The position numbers and the translations under genes were made by a program. 64,000 nt of DNA from positions 1,116,001 through 1,180,000 of the forward strand of contig JAFLBI010000001.1 of the NCBI GenBank assembly GCA_017303835.1, written 5' to 3'. Positions within the stretch are counted from its first letter, which is position 1, and every line of letters starts with the position of its first letter. A model generated the notes under the pieces. The model saw nothing but the letters and a program-made list of their open reading frames with translations. It ran no database searches and was not told the DNA's origin. Positions 55,157-64,000 of this stretch are shown in pieces. This stretch comes from Chitinophagales bacterium. GTDB lineage: Bacteria > Bacteroidota > Bacteroidia > Chitinophagales > Chitinophagaceae.

Positions 55157-55185
55157 AAGTCCTGGATAATATCCGGGACTTTTTC
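55157..55185 (+). terminator. Terminator after the H1-like gene
   Basis: An 11-bp stem (55157-55167 with 55171-55181, one G-U) closes AAT and is followed by a T-run. Confidence 0.85.
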
Positions 55186-55217
55186 TTTTATCCCCTTCTC
55201 ACTTTTCACCGAACGGT

Positions 55218-55225
55218 TACATTTG
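55218..55225 (+). promoter_or_regulatory. -7 box directly before the PolX start
   Basis: TACATTTG, exact consensus, ends five bases before the ATG. The transcript would begin at or next to the start codon, so the gene may be leaderless. Confidence 0.6.
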
Positions 55226-55229
55226 CGCT

Positions 55230-56906
55230 ATGGATAATTACGCCATTGCCGACCAGTTCTCACTCTTGTCCAAACTCATGGACATCCATGGAGATAATTC
55301 TTTCCGTGCTAAATCATACGCAACAGCAGCTTATACCATAGAAAAATTACCTGCGCCATTAAGTAGTCTGGCTCCTGCACAGATTGCTTCCATTAAGGGA
55401 ATTGGTGATGCCACTGCTACCAAGATTATGGAAATCTTACAAAGTGGTAAGATGCAAGCATTGGAAGACTACCTCGCCAAAACACCGGCGGGTATTCTGG
55501 AAATGATGCAAATCAAAGGACTAGGGCCAAAGAAAATTGCCACCATCTGGAAAGAGATGGAGATGGAGTCACTGGGTGAATTGCTCTATGCCTGCAATGA
55601 AAACAGGTTAATGCTTTATAAAGGCTTTGGTGAAAAGACGCAGCAAAACATTAAAGAAGCCATAGAATTTTACATGGGCACACAGGGAAGTTATCTATAC
55701 CAACAGGTAGAAGCATATGCCCTTGGAATGACGGATCAGTTGAGTAAGCAATTCCCAAATGGACAATTCGAGCTGACTGGCGCATTTAGAAGGCAATTGG
55801 AAGTGATTGACCAGGTTGATTGGCTGAGCACTACCCCGTTGGGTGATATTGAAGCATTCTATACAGGTATTGCTTATGAAGTGATAGAAAGTTCCGCTGC
55901 GAAAATTATGCTTAAGGGACCGGAAAATATCCGCCTATGCTTTTATTATACCACAGTAGAAGATTGGGCGAAACAACTTTTCATAACTACAGCGTCAGCG
56001 GAGTTTCTGGATCATTGGAATAAAACTTTCCCTGCATGGGCAGCTAGTAACTACCCCGATGAAACTGCCATTTTTGATGCTGCATCCATCAGTTACATAG
56101 CGCCTGCACTAAGAGAAACCGCAATTATTATTGATCGTGCAAAAGCGGGCAATCTTACTCAACTCATTCAACCAAACGATATCAGCGGTATCATCCATAG
56201 CCATAGCAAATGGAGTGATGGTGTGCACAGCATTAAAGAAATGGCGGATGCTGCTATTGCCGCAGGTTTACAATACTTAGTCATTAGTGACCATAGCAAG
56301 ACTGCAGCTTATGCGAATGGCTTACAGATTGAGCGTGTGCTGGCACAGCATCAGGAAATTGATAGCCTTAACAAACAATACAATGGCTTTCGCATTTTCA
56401 AGAGCATTGAGAGCGATATTCTGGGTGATGGCAGTCTTGATTACCCAGCTGATATACTTGCTCAGTTTGATCTGGTCATTGCATCTGTGCACAGCAATTT
56501 GAAGATGAGTGAGGAGAAAGCCATGCAGAGACTGCTTGCAGCAATTGAGAACCCCTACACCAATATTCTTGGACACATGACAGGAAGACTCTTACTAAGC
56601 AGAAATGGTTACCCATTAGATCATCACAAAATCATTGACGCTTGCGCGGCCAATCAGGTGGTGATTGAACTCAATGCCCACCCAAGAAGATTGGATATCG
56701 ACTGGCGTTGGATTGATTATGCTTTGTCTAAAGGTGTGTTGATTTCCATTGATCCGGATGCACATGCCATTGAAGGTTATGCCGATTGCAGGTATGGTGT
56801 ATTGGTAGCACAGAAAGCGGGCTTGTCAAAGGAAAACAACCTCAGCAGCTATTCATTAGAAGCATTTACAGCATTCATCGCACAGCAAAACAGGAAAAGA
56901 CCTTAA
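55230..56906 (+). CDS. polX: PolX-type DNA polymerase/exonuclease with degenerate polymerase site
   Basis: 558 residues. In order: helix-hairpin-helix region (IKGIGDATATKIMEIL, IKGLGPKKIATIW), polymerase-beta core, and PHP domain (HSHSKWSDG near 330, ISDHSK, SIESDILGDGSLDYP, GHMTGRLLL, IDPDAH). In family members the polymerase motif is G-D-I-D; here the matching residues are D194-Q195-V196-D197, and the third Asp falls on R235 by rough alignment. PHP exonuclease motifs look intact. So it may act only as a nuclease. It overlaps the convergent kinase by 4 bases. Confidence 0.88.
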   Translation: MDNYAIADQFSLLSKLMDIHGDNSFRAKSYATAAYTIEKLPAPLSSLAPAQIASIKGIGDATATKIMEILQSGKMQALEDYLAKTPAGILEMMQIKGLGPKKIATIWKEMEMESLGELLYACNENRLMLYKGFGEKTQQNIKEAIEFYMGTQGSYLYQQVEAYALGMTDQLSKQFPNGQFELTGAFRRQLEVIDQVDWLSTTPLGDIEAFYTGIAYEVIESSAAKIMLKGPENIRLCFYYTTVEDWAKQLFITTASAEFLDHWNKTFPAWAASNYPDETAIFDAASISYIAPALRETAIIIDRAKAGNLTQLIQPNDISGIIHSHSKWSDGVHSIKEMADAAIAAGLQYLVISDHSKTAAYANGLQIERVLAQHQEIDSLNKQYNGFRIFKSIESDILGDGSLDYPADILAQFDLVIASVHSNLKMSEEKAMQRLLAAIENPYTNILGHMTGRLLLSRNGYPLDHHKIIDACAANQVVIELNAHPRRLDIDWRWIDYALSKGVLISIDPDAHAIEGYADCRYGVLVAQKAGLSKENNLSSYSLEAFTAFIAQQNRKRP

Positions 56907-59900
56907 GGCGTAGCTAGTGGTAGCTGGATCTGGAATGCAGAACCCATATTGTCTGAATGCTTCAGCACGATGGTTCCTCCTGCTTGTTCGGCAATGCCCC
57001 TACAAATTGCAAGGCCTAAACCAGTACCGGAAGTTTTGGTCGTAAAGTTGGGCGTGAAGATTTTTTGTCTAAGTGAAAAAGGAATTCCGCCACAATTATC
57101 AGTAATGGTAATATAAGCCCACTGCTGCACCTTGCTCAATGCCACCTCAATGTTAATCTGTTCTTGTTTCTCCCCTGCTTCCACAACATTCTGCAGCAAA
57201 TTCGTGAGCATTCGATTCAATTGTAATTTATCCATTAGCACCTGCATACCACTTTCCTGATTGTTGACTTGAATAATTAGCTTCTGATTGGTACGATACA
57301 ATTGTACTGTTGCTTCCACAGCTTCATCCAGTTGAATAAGTTCTGGGGCTGAATTACCGATATTGGCAAACTGAGAAAAATCTCCGGCAATCTTAGCCAG
57401 CTGATCAATCTGATCAACAAGCGTCTGCGCAACCCTTGCACTCAATTCCTGCACATTAGGCGCATTGCTGTCTATAGACTGCTTCAGGTACTGAATACTC
57501 AACTTCATTGGTGTAAGCGGATTCTTGATCTCGTGCGCTACCTGTCTGGCCATTTCGCGCCATGCATCCTCTCGCTCGTTTCTTGCTAATGCTGCTGCAC
57601 TATCCTCCAGCTTCTTCAACATCCTGTTATACTCATTCACCAGCAAACCAATCTCATCACGTCTGTTCCAGACAATCGCTTCATTGTCTTTCCCTAATGC
57701 AATTGCCCGCATCTTATTAGCAATAAACTGAAATGAAGCGGTAATACGGTTGGTTAAGAAAAAGGCCAAAGAACCAGCAATCAGAAAAATAAATGCATTC
57801 AGGTTGATTAGGGTAGCCAAAAAACCAGATATCTCTTGATTCAGTTCAGACTGCGAATTAAAGTATGGAATATTCAAGTAAGCATAAGGCTTTCCAGCTT
57901 CGTTATTGACTGGTACATAAATACTTAGATAAGAGAAATTCCCTACCTGCTCTTCCTGCACAAACCTAATCTGCTTCATATCATGCAACTGCATGAATGC
58001 TGTGGGTTCCATTTTCTCATTCAGTAAATGCTTATTGTACACATATGGCTGAGTAGAAACTTTCAAGCTACCCGTAGTATCAAAAAAGTTGACCTCCACA
58101 TTATGTATATCAGAAATTTCTGCAATGGTCTTCTCTAAAGCCACATTAAAGCCCTGATCATTCAGGGTAATCACATCATCAAACTGCAGTTCAGATTCAA
58201 CCTTACTAGCAATTTCATTAGACATCACTTGAATGGCTCTGGAAAGGCGCTCTTGATTACCCTGGTTAAACCTGATGATAAAAAAGGAAATGGTAACTAT
58301 ACCAATTATTATAAATGAGAAAATACTCAGGAAAATGATGGTCGTATGTACTTGAGTCCTGATCGTTAGCTGATTCAGCAAATCCCTGGGCTGAATACGT
58401 AATTGCTTTTGCACAAGAAAACTACCTGCCCTAAATAAAAACATGATAAAGAGGAAAGAACAGAAAATGTAAGCGATTAATGTAAAGAATTCAATAAGCC
58501 ATTCCCGCTTTTTAACGATAACAACCTGTTTCTGGTTACCGGCATTATACCAAAGTTCATTGTAACCTCCATTCACAATCTCTTTATACTCATAATACAC
58601 TTTCGGATTCGCCGCTATTTCTGAAGGGAAGGCATAATCACCAAAATGATTCAATAATCTTCCATTACTATACACAGCATAAGCATCACTTGTATTCAGG
58701 TCAGCAGATAAGTTTTGTGCCTGTGTAAACAATTCCGGATAGAGTGCTTCACTTTTATACCGCTTAGGATTAACTAAGACAAATAGGTATCCCTGTACTG
58801 AATTCTTCCCCGGAAGAGCAATTGTTTGAGCGTATATAAAATGCTGCCTGCTATCACGAGTAAACACATAGAGATTGTCAATATCTGTTTTTCTCGCCTG
58901 GTTAATCAGCACACTTTTCAATTCACCATATGAAGTAGAATCATCATTATACAAAGGCTTATACAAGGAGTCGTAAACATAGATTCTGGAATCGTATTTA
59001 TTCAAATACCCAGAAAAATTTTCCGCGGTAATACTATCCTTCAGGTACCGACTTGAATACTCTGTAGTAAAGCGATAGAATTGCTCACTTAAAAAATTGG
59101 GATCAAAATTAGCTGTAGCCAAACTCAATAAATGTTCGCCAGATGGATCAGACTGAATGGACAAACGGTAGGCATTCTGCTTTCGTTGCGCAAACTCCAC
59201 CTGCCTATTCTGATACATAACAATACCTGCAACTGAAGCAGCAAAAATCAATACCCGAAGTATGAAATTCGGTGATTTAGGTAAAGTTGTATAGAGGTCT
59301 TGCTTGAAAGCATAAAATAATCCGGCGTAGCCAATCATCCAAATCGTGATTAGTATATCTATGGCTATTTGCTGGCGTAAAAAACTAATCCATAAAAGAC
59401 CCGTAATCGCAACGGAAAGACTAACAGCAGCGAATCCGGTATTGGTCTCTATTGCCGGTCTAAGTAAAATCTTTGATAATCTCGAAAAGGCAAGCACCAG
59501 AAAACAAAGAATCAGGAAACCAATTAAAGTGTATTGATCTAAGCTGAAGAAATTATCTACATCAAATGAAATTTTGGAATCGATCACCATTGTATTGATG
59601 ACTCTGGTAATACTGAGTGCTGCAATGGTTAACATTACAACGCTTATCAGCGGAAACAATTTCCGATACTTTCCAAACTGCCAATCCTTATTAAAAAAAC
59701 CAGTCCGATAAAACCCGATTATCCAATAGAGTAGAATGGAATTGATTAACAAATCACCAAGCGATGGATGTATCGTACTTGATGCATAAATAGAGGGGTC
59801 AAATAAAGGAACACGGTTTAGCTTAAAAAATAGATTGCTTCTTGGATACAAAAGCAATCTAAGGACGATGGCCGTTACAGATAGAAAAACAAAACCTTTC

Positions 59901-60643
59901 TGAAAACTGATTTCCCTAACAATATCTGAAGCAATCAGGTTGATACTGATTAATAACAAAATAAGGGCAATAGTTCTCAAAATGATAGTCAGGTTATCAT
60001 AAGGAATTACAGCCTGACGCTCTTTTTGCTGCACATAATAAACTGTGCTGCCTGATTGGCTTTTAACCGGGAGACCCTGATCAGATAGAGATACATCGAA
60101 TAAACCTTCAAGATTAGGCAACCCTTCAAATCCAGCACGTAAATACTTGTTTTCGATAAAGTAGTCCCAGCGAACCGGCAGAACACCAATGATGACAATA
60201 CTTTTATCTGCTATTTGCTTCTGTTCTCTTCTGATGACGAAACTGCCATTTTGATGTGTCGTGAAAAAAATACCATTCCGATGGGCGATTTCTTCATAGT
60301 TGATGTAAAACCTGCTATTGTTCCAGAAAATCAAATTTGCTTTGGAACCGTCTTTTGGCAATTGATACACAAATAAGCCATAAGCCTGATTGAGCAAATT
60401 TTGCTTAACAGTTTTATCCGGTGGAAAAGAAATCAGTGCTTTCAAAGACTGCTCATCGCGCAGCTGCTGGTCCATAAAGGATTCAAATGCATGTAATCGC
60501 TTCTGTAATTTATCCTGTACCCTATTCTCAGCCGTATTGTAGTTCCAGTAGTTAACAGCCAGAAAGGATATGGTATACAGCCAGGCTGCTGCAATAAGCA
60601 GATATGCGTGCTGATACAGTGATTTTCGGATAACAGTAATCAA
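56903..60643 (-). CDS. Giant multi-span sensor histidine kinase
   Basis: 1246 residues. A short N-terminal span and periplasmic part (about 35-215), then about seven more spans (215-480), a second large periplasmic part (480-705), a span, another periplasmic segment (770-940) and a HAMP module near 985-1035. HisKA has the phospho-His in VAHEIKNPLTPMKL (His near 1037), followed by HATPase with LLQNVVEAG and GTGLGLAICRG. HAMP plus the HEIKNPLTP motif is NtrY-like. Its start overlaps mazG by 4 bases. The regulator is not adjacent. Extracellular input is likely but unknown. Confidence 0.88.
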   Translation of the reverse strand: MITVIRKSLYQHAYLLIAAAWLYTISFLAVNYWNYNTAENRVQDKLQKRLHAFESFMDQQLRDEQSLKALISFPPDKTVKQNLLNQAYGLFVYQLPKDGSKANLIFWNNSRFYINYEEIAHRNGIFFTTHQNGSFVIRREQKQIADKSIVIIGVLPVRWDYFIENKYLRAGFEGLPNLEGLFDVSLSDQGLPVKSQSGSTVYYVQQKERQAVIPYDNLTIILRTIALILLLISINLIASDIVREISFQKGFVFLSVTAIVLRLLLYPRSNLFFKLNRVPLFDPSIYASSTIHPSLGDLLINSILLYWIIGFYRTGFFNKDWQFGKYRKLFPLISVVMLTIAALSITRVINTMVIDSKISFDVDNFFSLDQYTLIGFLILCFLVLAFSRLSKILLRPAIETNTGFAAVSLSVAITGLLWISFLRQQIAIDILITIWMIGYAGLFYAFKQDLYTTLPKSPNFILRVLIFAASVAGIVMYQNRQVEFAQRKQNAYRLSIQSDPSGEHLLSLATANFDPNFLSEQFYRFTTEYSSRYLKDSITAENFSGYLNKYDSRIYVYDSLYKPLYNDDSTSYGELKSVLINQARKTDIDNLYVFTRDSRQHFIYAQTIALPGKNSVQGYLFVLVNPKRYKSEALYPELFTQAQNLSADLNTSDAYAVYSNGRLLNHFGDYAFPSEIAANPKVYYEYKEIVNGGYNELWYNAGNQKQVVIVKKREWLIEFFTLIAYIFCSFLFIMFLFRAGSFLVQKQLRIQPRDLLNQLTIRTQVHTTIIFLSIFSFIIIGIVTISFFIIRFNQGNQERLSRAIQVMSNEIASKVESELQFDDVITLNDQGFNVALEKTIAEISDIHNVEVNFFDTTGSLKVSTQPYVYNKHLLNEKMEPTAFMQLHDMKQIRFVQEEQVGNFSYLSIYVPVNNEAGKPYAYLNIPYFNSQSELNQEISGFLATLINLNAFIFLIAGSLAFFLTNRITASFQFIANKMRAIALGKDNEAIVWNRRDEIGLLVNEYNRMLKKLEDSAAALARNEREDAWREMARQVAHEIKNPLTPMKLSIQYLKQSIDSNAPNVQELSARVAQTLVDQIDQLAKIAGDFSQFANIGNSAPELIQLDEAVEATVQLYRTNQKLIIQVNNQESGMQVLMDKLQLNRMLTNLLQNVVEAGEKQEQINIEVALSKVQQWAYITITDNCGGIPFSLRQKIFTPNFTTKTSGTGLGLAICRGIAEQAGGTIVLKHSDNMGSAFQIQLPLATP

Positions 60644-61407
60644 ACGATTTCTTTTTTAACCTGATTCCAGATGGCATCCATTTCACTGAGCGACATATCA
60701 GCCAAGGACTGACCACCGGCTTTAGCCACCTGTTCCATCTTTTTGAATCTCGCTATAAATTTCTGGTTGGTGCGTTCCAGCGCACCCTCTGCGTCTACCT
60801 GCAAAAACCGTGCATAATTAACAAGGCTGAATAAAACATCGCCAAATTCTGCTTCTATTCGGGCAGAATCGCCCTTGGCAACTTCATCCTGCAGCTCCTG
60901 CATTTCCTCTTGTACTTTCAACCACACATCTTCCTTCTTCTCCCATTCAAAACCTACCTGTTTGGCTTTTTCCTGAATACGGGTAGCTTTAACAACGGCG
61001 GGAAGCGACACTGGCACACCACTAAGCACGGAATCTTTCCCTTCTTTCATTTTAATCTTTTCCCAATTGCGCTTAACATCTTCCTCATCATTCACTTGTA
61101 CATCACCATAAATATGCGGGTGCCGTACAATGAGTTTCTGCGCAATACCCTCCAGTACTTCCTGTAAGGTAAATTGTGCCTGTTCCTTACCAATTCTGGA
61201 ATAAAAAAGTACATGCAACATCAGATCACCCAATTCTTCTTTGATATGCTGCCAGTTTTCAGCAGTAATAGCATCAGCCAACTCGTAGGTTTCCTCAATA
61301 GTCATTGGCCTGAGGGAATGAATGGTTTGCTTTTTGTCCCATGGACATTGCTCACGCAGTTCATCCATAATCTTCACCAGTTTCAAAAAAGCTTGCTCTA
61401 CAGACAT
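60640..61407 (-). CDS. mazG: Nucleoside triphosphate pyrophosphohydrolase MazG
   Basis: 255 residues, two MazG modules. Each has the metal-binding EExxD pattern: EELGDLMLHVLFYSR in the first and EAEFGDVLFSLVNYAR in the second. It removes pyrophosphate from aberrant NTPs and modulates ppGpp. It starts 4 bases after the DUF3667 stop and overlaps the kinase gene by 4, forming a three-gene operon. Confidence 0.95.
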   Translation of the reverse strand: MSVEQAFLKLVKIMDELREQCPWDKKQTIHSLRPMTIEETYELADAITAENWQHIKEELGDLMLHVLFYSRIGKEQAQFTLQEVLEGIAQKLIVRHPHIYGDVQVNDEEDVKRNWEKIKMKEGKDSVLSGVPVSLPAVVKATRIQEKAKQVGFEWEKKEDVWLKVQEEMQELQDEVAKGDSARIEAEFGDVLFSLVNYARFLQVDAEGALERTNQKFIARFKKMEQVAKAGGQSLADMSLSEMDAIWNQVKKEIV

Positions 61408-61411
61408 AAAA

Positions 61412-62530
61412 TTAGATTGACAGTAGTGAATTCACCACCATAGAAATAAATAAGAAACTGAAAATTATCAGGAGCCAGAAATTCAGGATAGCATACTTGA
61501 CTATAGTTTTAAACCTAGTTTGCCCATAGAAGTTCCGCATTGATTTATACAAATAGAAAAAGATGAGTAGAAACTGAATAATCATGAGCCAACTGAATAT
61601 AGACCAGCCAGAGAGTTCTCCTAAGGAGCCGATAGCTAAAAGTAACAGTAGATTAATGTATTGCGCTATATACAAATGCAGGGTAAAAATCAAGTGATCC
61701 ACAAAAAAGAGTTGCTTATTACGTACATACAGCATAAACAGAATGAATGCAAAGAAAGGTAGGCTGATCATCATCATGGCGGGTAATGAGTGAATACTCT
61801 TATCGGTAACTTTCTCCCACATTTCAAGTTGGCGTCCTCTATACTTATCATTCAGCGCTGCAGCTCTTCTGCGTACATATTTACGGAAAAAGCCATCCCG
61901 CTTGCTTTCTGGCAAACTATTTTGAATTGAATCGTATTCAGCAACACTTGACGCAAGATCTTTACTAAGACCAATTCCCACCTTATTTCTTCTCAAACTG
62001 TCATTTCTTGAATTCTGAACTCTTTTGATTGAATCAGCACCAGTTTCAACAAAACCTGCTTCTTTTAAGTCAACCAAGAATGAATCAGCTTCAGCAATTA
62101 CATTTTTTAATGAATCAATTTTCGCCGGATTTTTCTCATTGGCTAATGCCAACCGAGCCGTCTGCAAAGCCATTTCTTTTCTTCTGCCTTCTTCAAACTC
62201 TTCATTCAATCCTGAGGTAAAAAAATTGAAAATTAACAGAAAGAAAATAGCCGAGGTAAAAATGTACATCCTAATAGGATTCAGATAAGCGAGTCTTCTA
62301 CCCCGCATGTATTCCTTGGTAAGAAACCCAGGCCTGAACAGCAAGTATTTTACAGATTCAAAAAACTTACCATCAAAATGAAAAAGATCAAAAATGAAAT
62401 GCTGGATCAAGGCCCAGAATGACTCATGAGGCTCTGTATTCTCCTGACCGCAGATATGGCAATAACGGCCCTGCACCTGGGCACCGCAATTAAGACAATC
62501 TTTGTCCTTTCTTTCTTTAAGATGTGACAC
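61412..62530 (-). CDS. DUF3667 membrane protein
   Basis: 372 residues. N-terminal zinc-ribbon-like CLNCGAQVQGRYCHICGQ, then the DUF3667 signature HFIFDLFHFDGKFFESVKYL and RPGFLTKEYMRGRRLAYLNP, and about five spans, with a helical, charged stretch of residues 115-230 between the first and later spans. Such proteins are common in Bacteroidota and without known function. First gene of the operon with mazG and the giant kinase. Confidence 0.88.
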   Translation of the reverse strand: MSHLKERKDKDCLNCGAQVQGRYCHICGQENTEPHESFWALIQHFIFDLFHFDGKFFESVKYLLFRPGFLTKEYMRGRRLAYLNPIRMYIFTSAIFFLLIFNFFTSGLNEEFEEGRRKEMALQTARLALANEKNPAKIDSLKNVIAEADSFLVDLKEAGFVETGADSIKRVQNSRNDSLRRNKVGIGLSKDLASSVAEYDSIQNSLPESKRDGFFRKYVRRRAAALNDKYRGRQLEMWEKVTDKSIHSLPAMMMISLPFFAFILFMLYVRNKQLFFVDHLIFTLHLYIAQYINLLLLLAIGSLGELSGWSIFSWLMIIQFLLIFFYLYKSMRNFYGQTRFKTIVKYAILNFWLLIIFSFLFISMVVNSLLSI

Positions 62531-62641
62531 CTGTGAATATTTGTCTAAAAATAATGAACAATCTGCTTGAACTCGGGCATCTTATGAACATGCGCTTTTT
62601 TGTTCAGAATTATGCCCTTACTTTGATACAAACAGGGAATT

Positions 62642-63478
62642 ATGCGTCTTTTGGTAGGATTATGCCTGGTTTTATTGGTTTCAGGAACTGAAGCACAGTA
62701 TTACTACAACGATATTCTGGCTACAACCCAAGCCAGCAAACGTTTTGCCAACCTCAGAAAGAACCAAGTAATCAAGATTGTAGCCAAGAGCCTTGATGCC
62801 AATAATGAGCCGACTGCAGGCTTTTTATTAGAAGAAGAGCTGGCTGAAGATGGTCGTACCCTGATTACCAAAACCGCTACTACTGATGGGCGTGCAACAC
62901 TCACCAAAACCACTTTTTTCAACAATAAGATTCGAAGAAATGAAACTGCCTATCCGGGCATGGAAGTAAGAACAGATTATCAATACGATGAGAAAGGCAG
63001 ATTGATTAGGATAAACTCCAGCACCAATGATACTTCTTTGAAAAAAGGTGCAGCAGAGTCCCATTTATGGACCTATGATGCTGCAGGCTTACCTGCACAA
63101 ATGCTGAATATCAGAAATGTTACCGATACAACCATTATAGAATTCATCAAAGACTCAAGCGGACAGGTAGTGGAAGAAAGATGGAAAAGAAAGAACAGAC
63201 TGATTGAAACCTATTATTATTACTACGACTCCAAAAACCAGCTAACAGATATCGTTCGGTTTGATCAACGCGCGAGCAAGCTTTTACCTGATTTGCTTTT
63301 CGACTTCGATGAGAAAGGACAGATAGCTACTTTAACCCAAAGAATGGGCAATGGTCCTGCATACCTTGTCTGGAAATATCAGTATCTAGCCAACGGTCTA
63401 AAAGAAAAAGAATATTGCTTTGATAAACAAAAGCAGCTAGTTGCAACTATCCTCTATCAATACAAGATGGAGAAATAG
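62642..63478 (+). CDS. Secreted YD-repeat-like protein
   Basis: 278 residues with signal peptide MRLLVGLCLVLLVSGTEAQ. The body has several short copies of a YD/RHS-like pattern: DYQYDEKGRLIRINSS, YYYYDSKNQLTDIVRF, DFDEKGQIATLTQR, WTYDAAGLPAQM. These form a beta-strand spiral or small wrap. No toxin or protease domain, so it is not a full RHS protein. A near-consensus TTACTTTG lies upstream (62618-62625). Role unknown. Confidence 0.7.
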   Translation: MRLLVGLCLVLLVSGTEAQYYYNDILATTQASKRFANLRKNQVIKIVAKSLDANNEPTAGFLLEEELAEDGRTLITKTATTDGRATLTKTTFFNNKIRRNETAYPGMEVRTDYQYDEKGRLIRINSSTNDTSLKKGAAESHLWTYDAAGLPAQMLNIRNVTDTTIIEFIKDSSGQVVEERWKRKNRLIETYYYYYDSKNQLTDIVRFDQRASKLLPDLLFDFDEKGQIATLTQRMGNGPAYLVWKYQYLANGLKEKEYCFDKQKQLVATILYQYKMEK

Positions 63479-63482
63479 ACTT

Positions 63483-64000
63483 TTATACGAAATAGCTGAA
63501 AAGCTGATTGTCTTTATTGATTTCAGTATAATCTACTTGATAAGCCAGCATCCTTTCTAAGAGTGGGTGATAATCCTCTTTCCTACTCAATTCAATACCT
63601 ACTAATGCAGGCCCGGTTTCCTTATTGTGCTTCTGCATATACTCAAAACGAGTGATATCATCATTCGGACCAAGTACATTGTTGACAAAATCCTTCAATG
63701 CACCTGGTCTTTGTGCAAAGCTGATGAGGAAATAATGTTTTAATCCTTCATACTGCAGTGATCTTTCTTTAATCTCCTGCATGCGATCAATATCGTTATT
63801 ACTACCGCTAACCACACAAACAACTGTTTTACCCGCAATCTTATCTGCGTATTGCTCCAATGCAGTAATGGCTAAAGCTCCTGCAGGTTCCACTACAATT
63901 GCATCCTCATTGTAGAGGTTCAGTATGGTTGAGCAAACAGCACCTTCTTGCACCAATAACATATCATCCAACACTTCTTTACAGTATTGGAAAGTCAGTT
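63483..64000 (-). CDS. ilvA: Threonine ammonia-lyase (partial, 3' end)
   Basis: The C-terminal part of a PLP threonine dehydratase; the frame stays open to the window edge (LTFQYCKEVLDD), so the 5' part lies outside. Visible are VVEPAGALAITALEQY, the glycine-rich VVSGSNNDIDRM that closes the PLP fold, and an ACT-like regulatory region (HYFLISFAQRPGALKDFVNN) of a single, short type. Converts threonine to 2-oxobutyrate for isoleucine synthesis. With only one ACT-like domain it is the short form common in Bacteroidota. Confidence 0.88.
   Translation of the reverse strand, partial: LTFQYCKEVLDDMLLVQEGAVCSTILNLYNEDAIVVEPAGALAITALEQYADKIAGKTVVCVVSGSNNDIDRMQEIKERSLQYEGLKHYFLISFAQRPGALKDFVNNVLGPNDDITRFEYMQKHNKETGPALVGIELSRKEDYHPLLERMLAYQVDYTEINKDNQLFSYFV

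Noticed and set aside
1-64000. tRNA genes, rRNA, CRISPR arrays, insertion sequences
   Set aside because: No cloverleaf-like T-arm sequence apart from tmRNA, no spaced identical repeats and no transposase domain were seen; a tRNAscan or CRISPR search would settle this.

Overview
The window is an ordinary-looking stretch of chromosome from a Bacteroidota bacterium, most likely family Chitinophagaceae (a Sediminibacterium-like organism; this placement is inferred, not computed). The evidence is a SusC/SusD outer-membrane pair, many lipoproteins with Bacteroidota-type lipoboxes, a sigma factor paired with a small membrane protein, DUF3667, DUF4397 and a TauE-type half transporter. At least ten starts are also preceded by the phylum's -7 promoter box TAnnTTTG. 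No insertion sequence, prophage, integrase, CRISPR array, rRNA or tRNA was seen. Gene density is about 90 percent.

Layout. 1-4.7 kb: dipeptide epimerase, ClpC, and a divergent STAS + J-domain pair. 4.8-11.3 kb: a SusC-SusD-DUF4397 operon with a DeoR-type regulator beside it and no degradative enzyme. 11.5-27.1 kb: housekeeping genes, namely DnaG, an M48 peptidase lipoprotein, PlsY, PrmA, PNPase, S15, RNase Z, an esterase with a glycogen-binding-like domain, LolA, FtsK, and an acyl-CoA dehydrogenase/shikimate kinase/DUF423 operon. 27.2-36.6 kb: YciI-like protein, S9 peptidase, kynureninase translationally coupled to an SGNH hydrolase, PyrF, a lipoprotein alpha-amylase and tryptophan 2,3-dioxygenase. 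36.7-43.9 kb: M16 peptidase, then lipoprotein-FluC-pyrophosphatase-half TauE in a tight operon, an unlisted 53-aa membrane protein with its own promoter and terminator, an NlpC/P60 hydrolase, an ECF sigma factor with a candidate anti-sigma, and a cupin. 44-46.1 kb: two tandem paralogous lipoproteins made of repeated WKNG blades. 46.3-46.7 kb: tmRNA. 46.8-49.7 kb: a three-gene two-component operon (NarL-type regulator, PAS kinase, lone receiver) with a cluster of short direct repeats upstream. 50-54.1 kb: RseP, Dxr, GH3-family enzyme. 54.2-56.9 kb: L21, L27, a histone-H1-like Lys/Ala/Pro repeat protein, and a PolX whose polymerase active site looks degenerate. 56.9-64 kb: a very large multi-membrane-span histidine kinase in an operon with MazG and DUF3667, a secreted YD-like protein, and the 3' part of threonine dehydratase running off the window.

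The most useful leads are the degenerate, apparently leaderless PolX; the direct-repeat cluster in front of the two-component operon; the unannotated 53-aa membrane protein; the kynU-coupled SGNH hydrolase as a candidate for the missing formylkynurenine-hydrolysis step; the tandem propeller-like lipoproteins; and the 27-bp-repeat H1-like gene. No obviously new multi-gene system was found. Promoter and terminator calls were made by eye.
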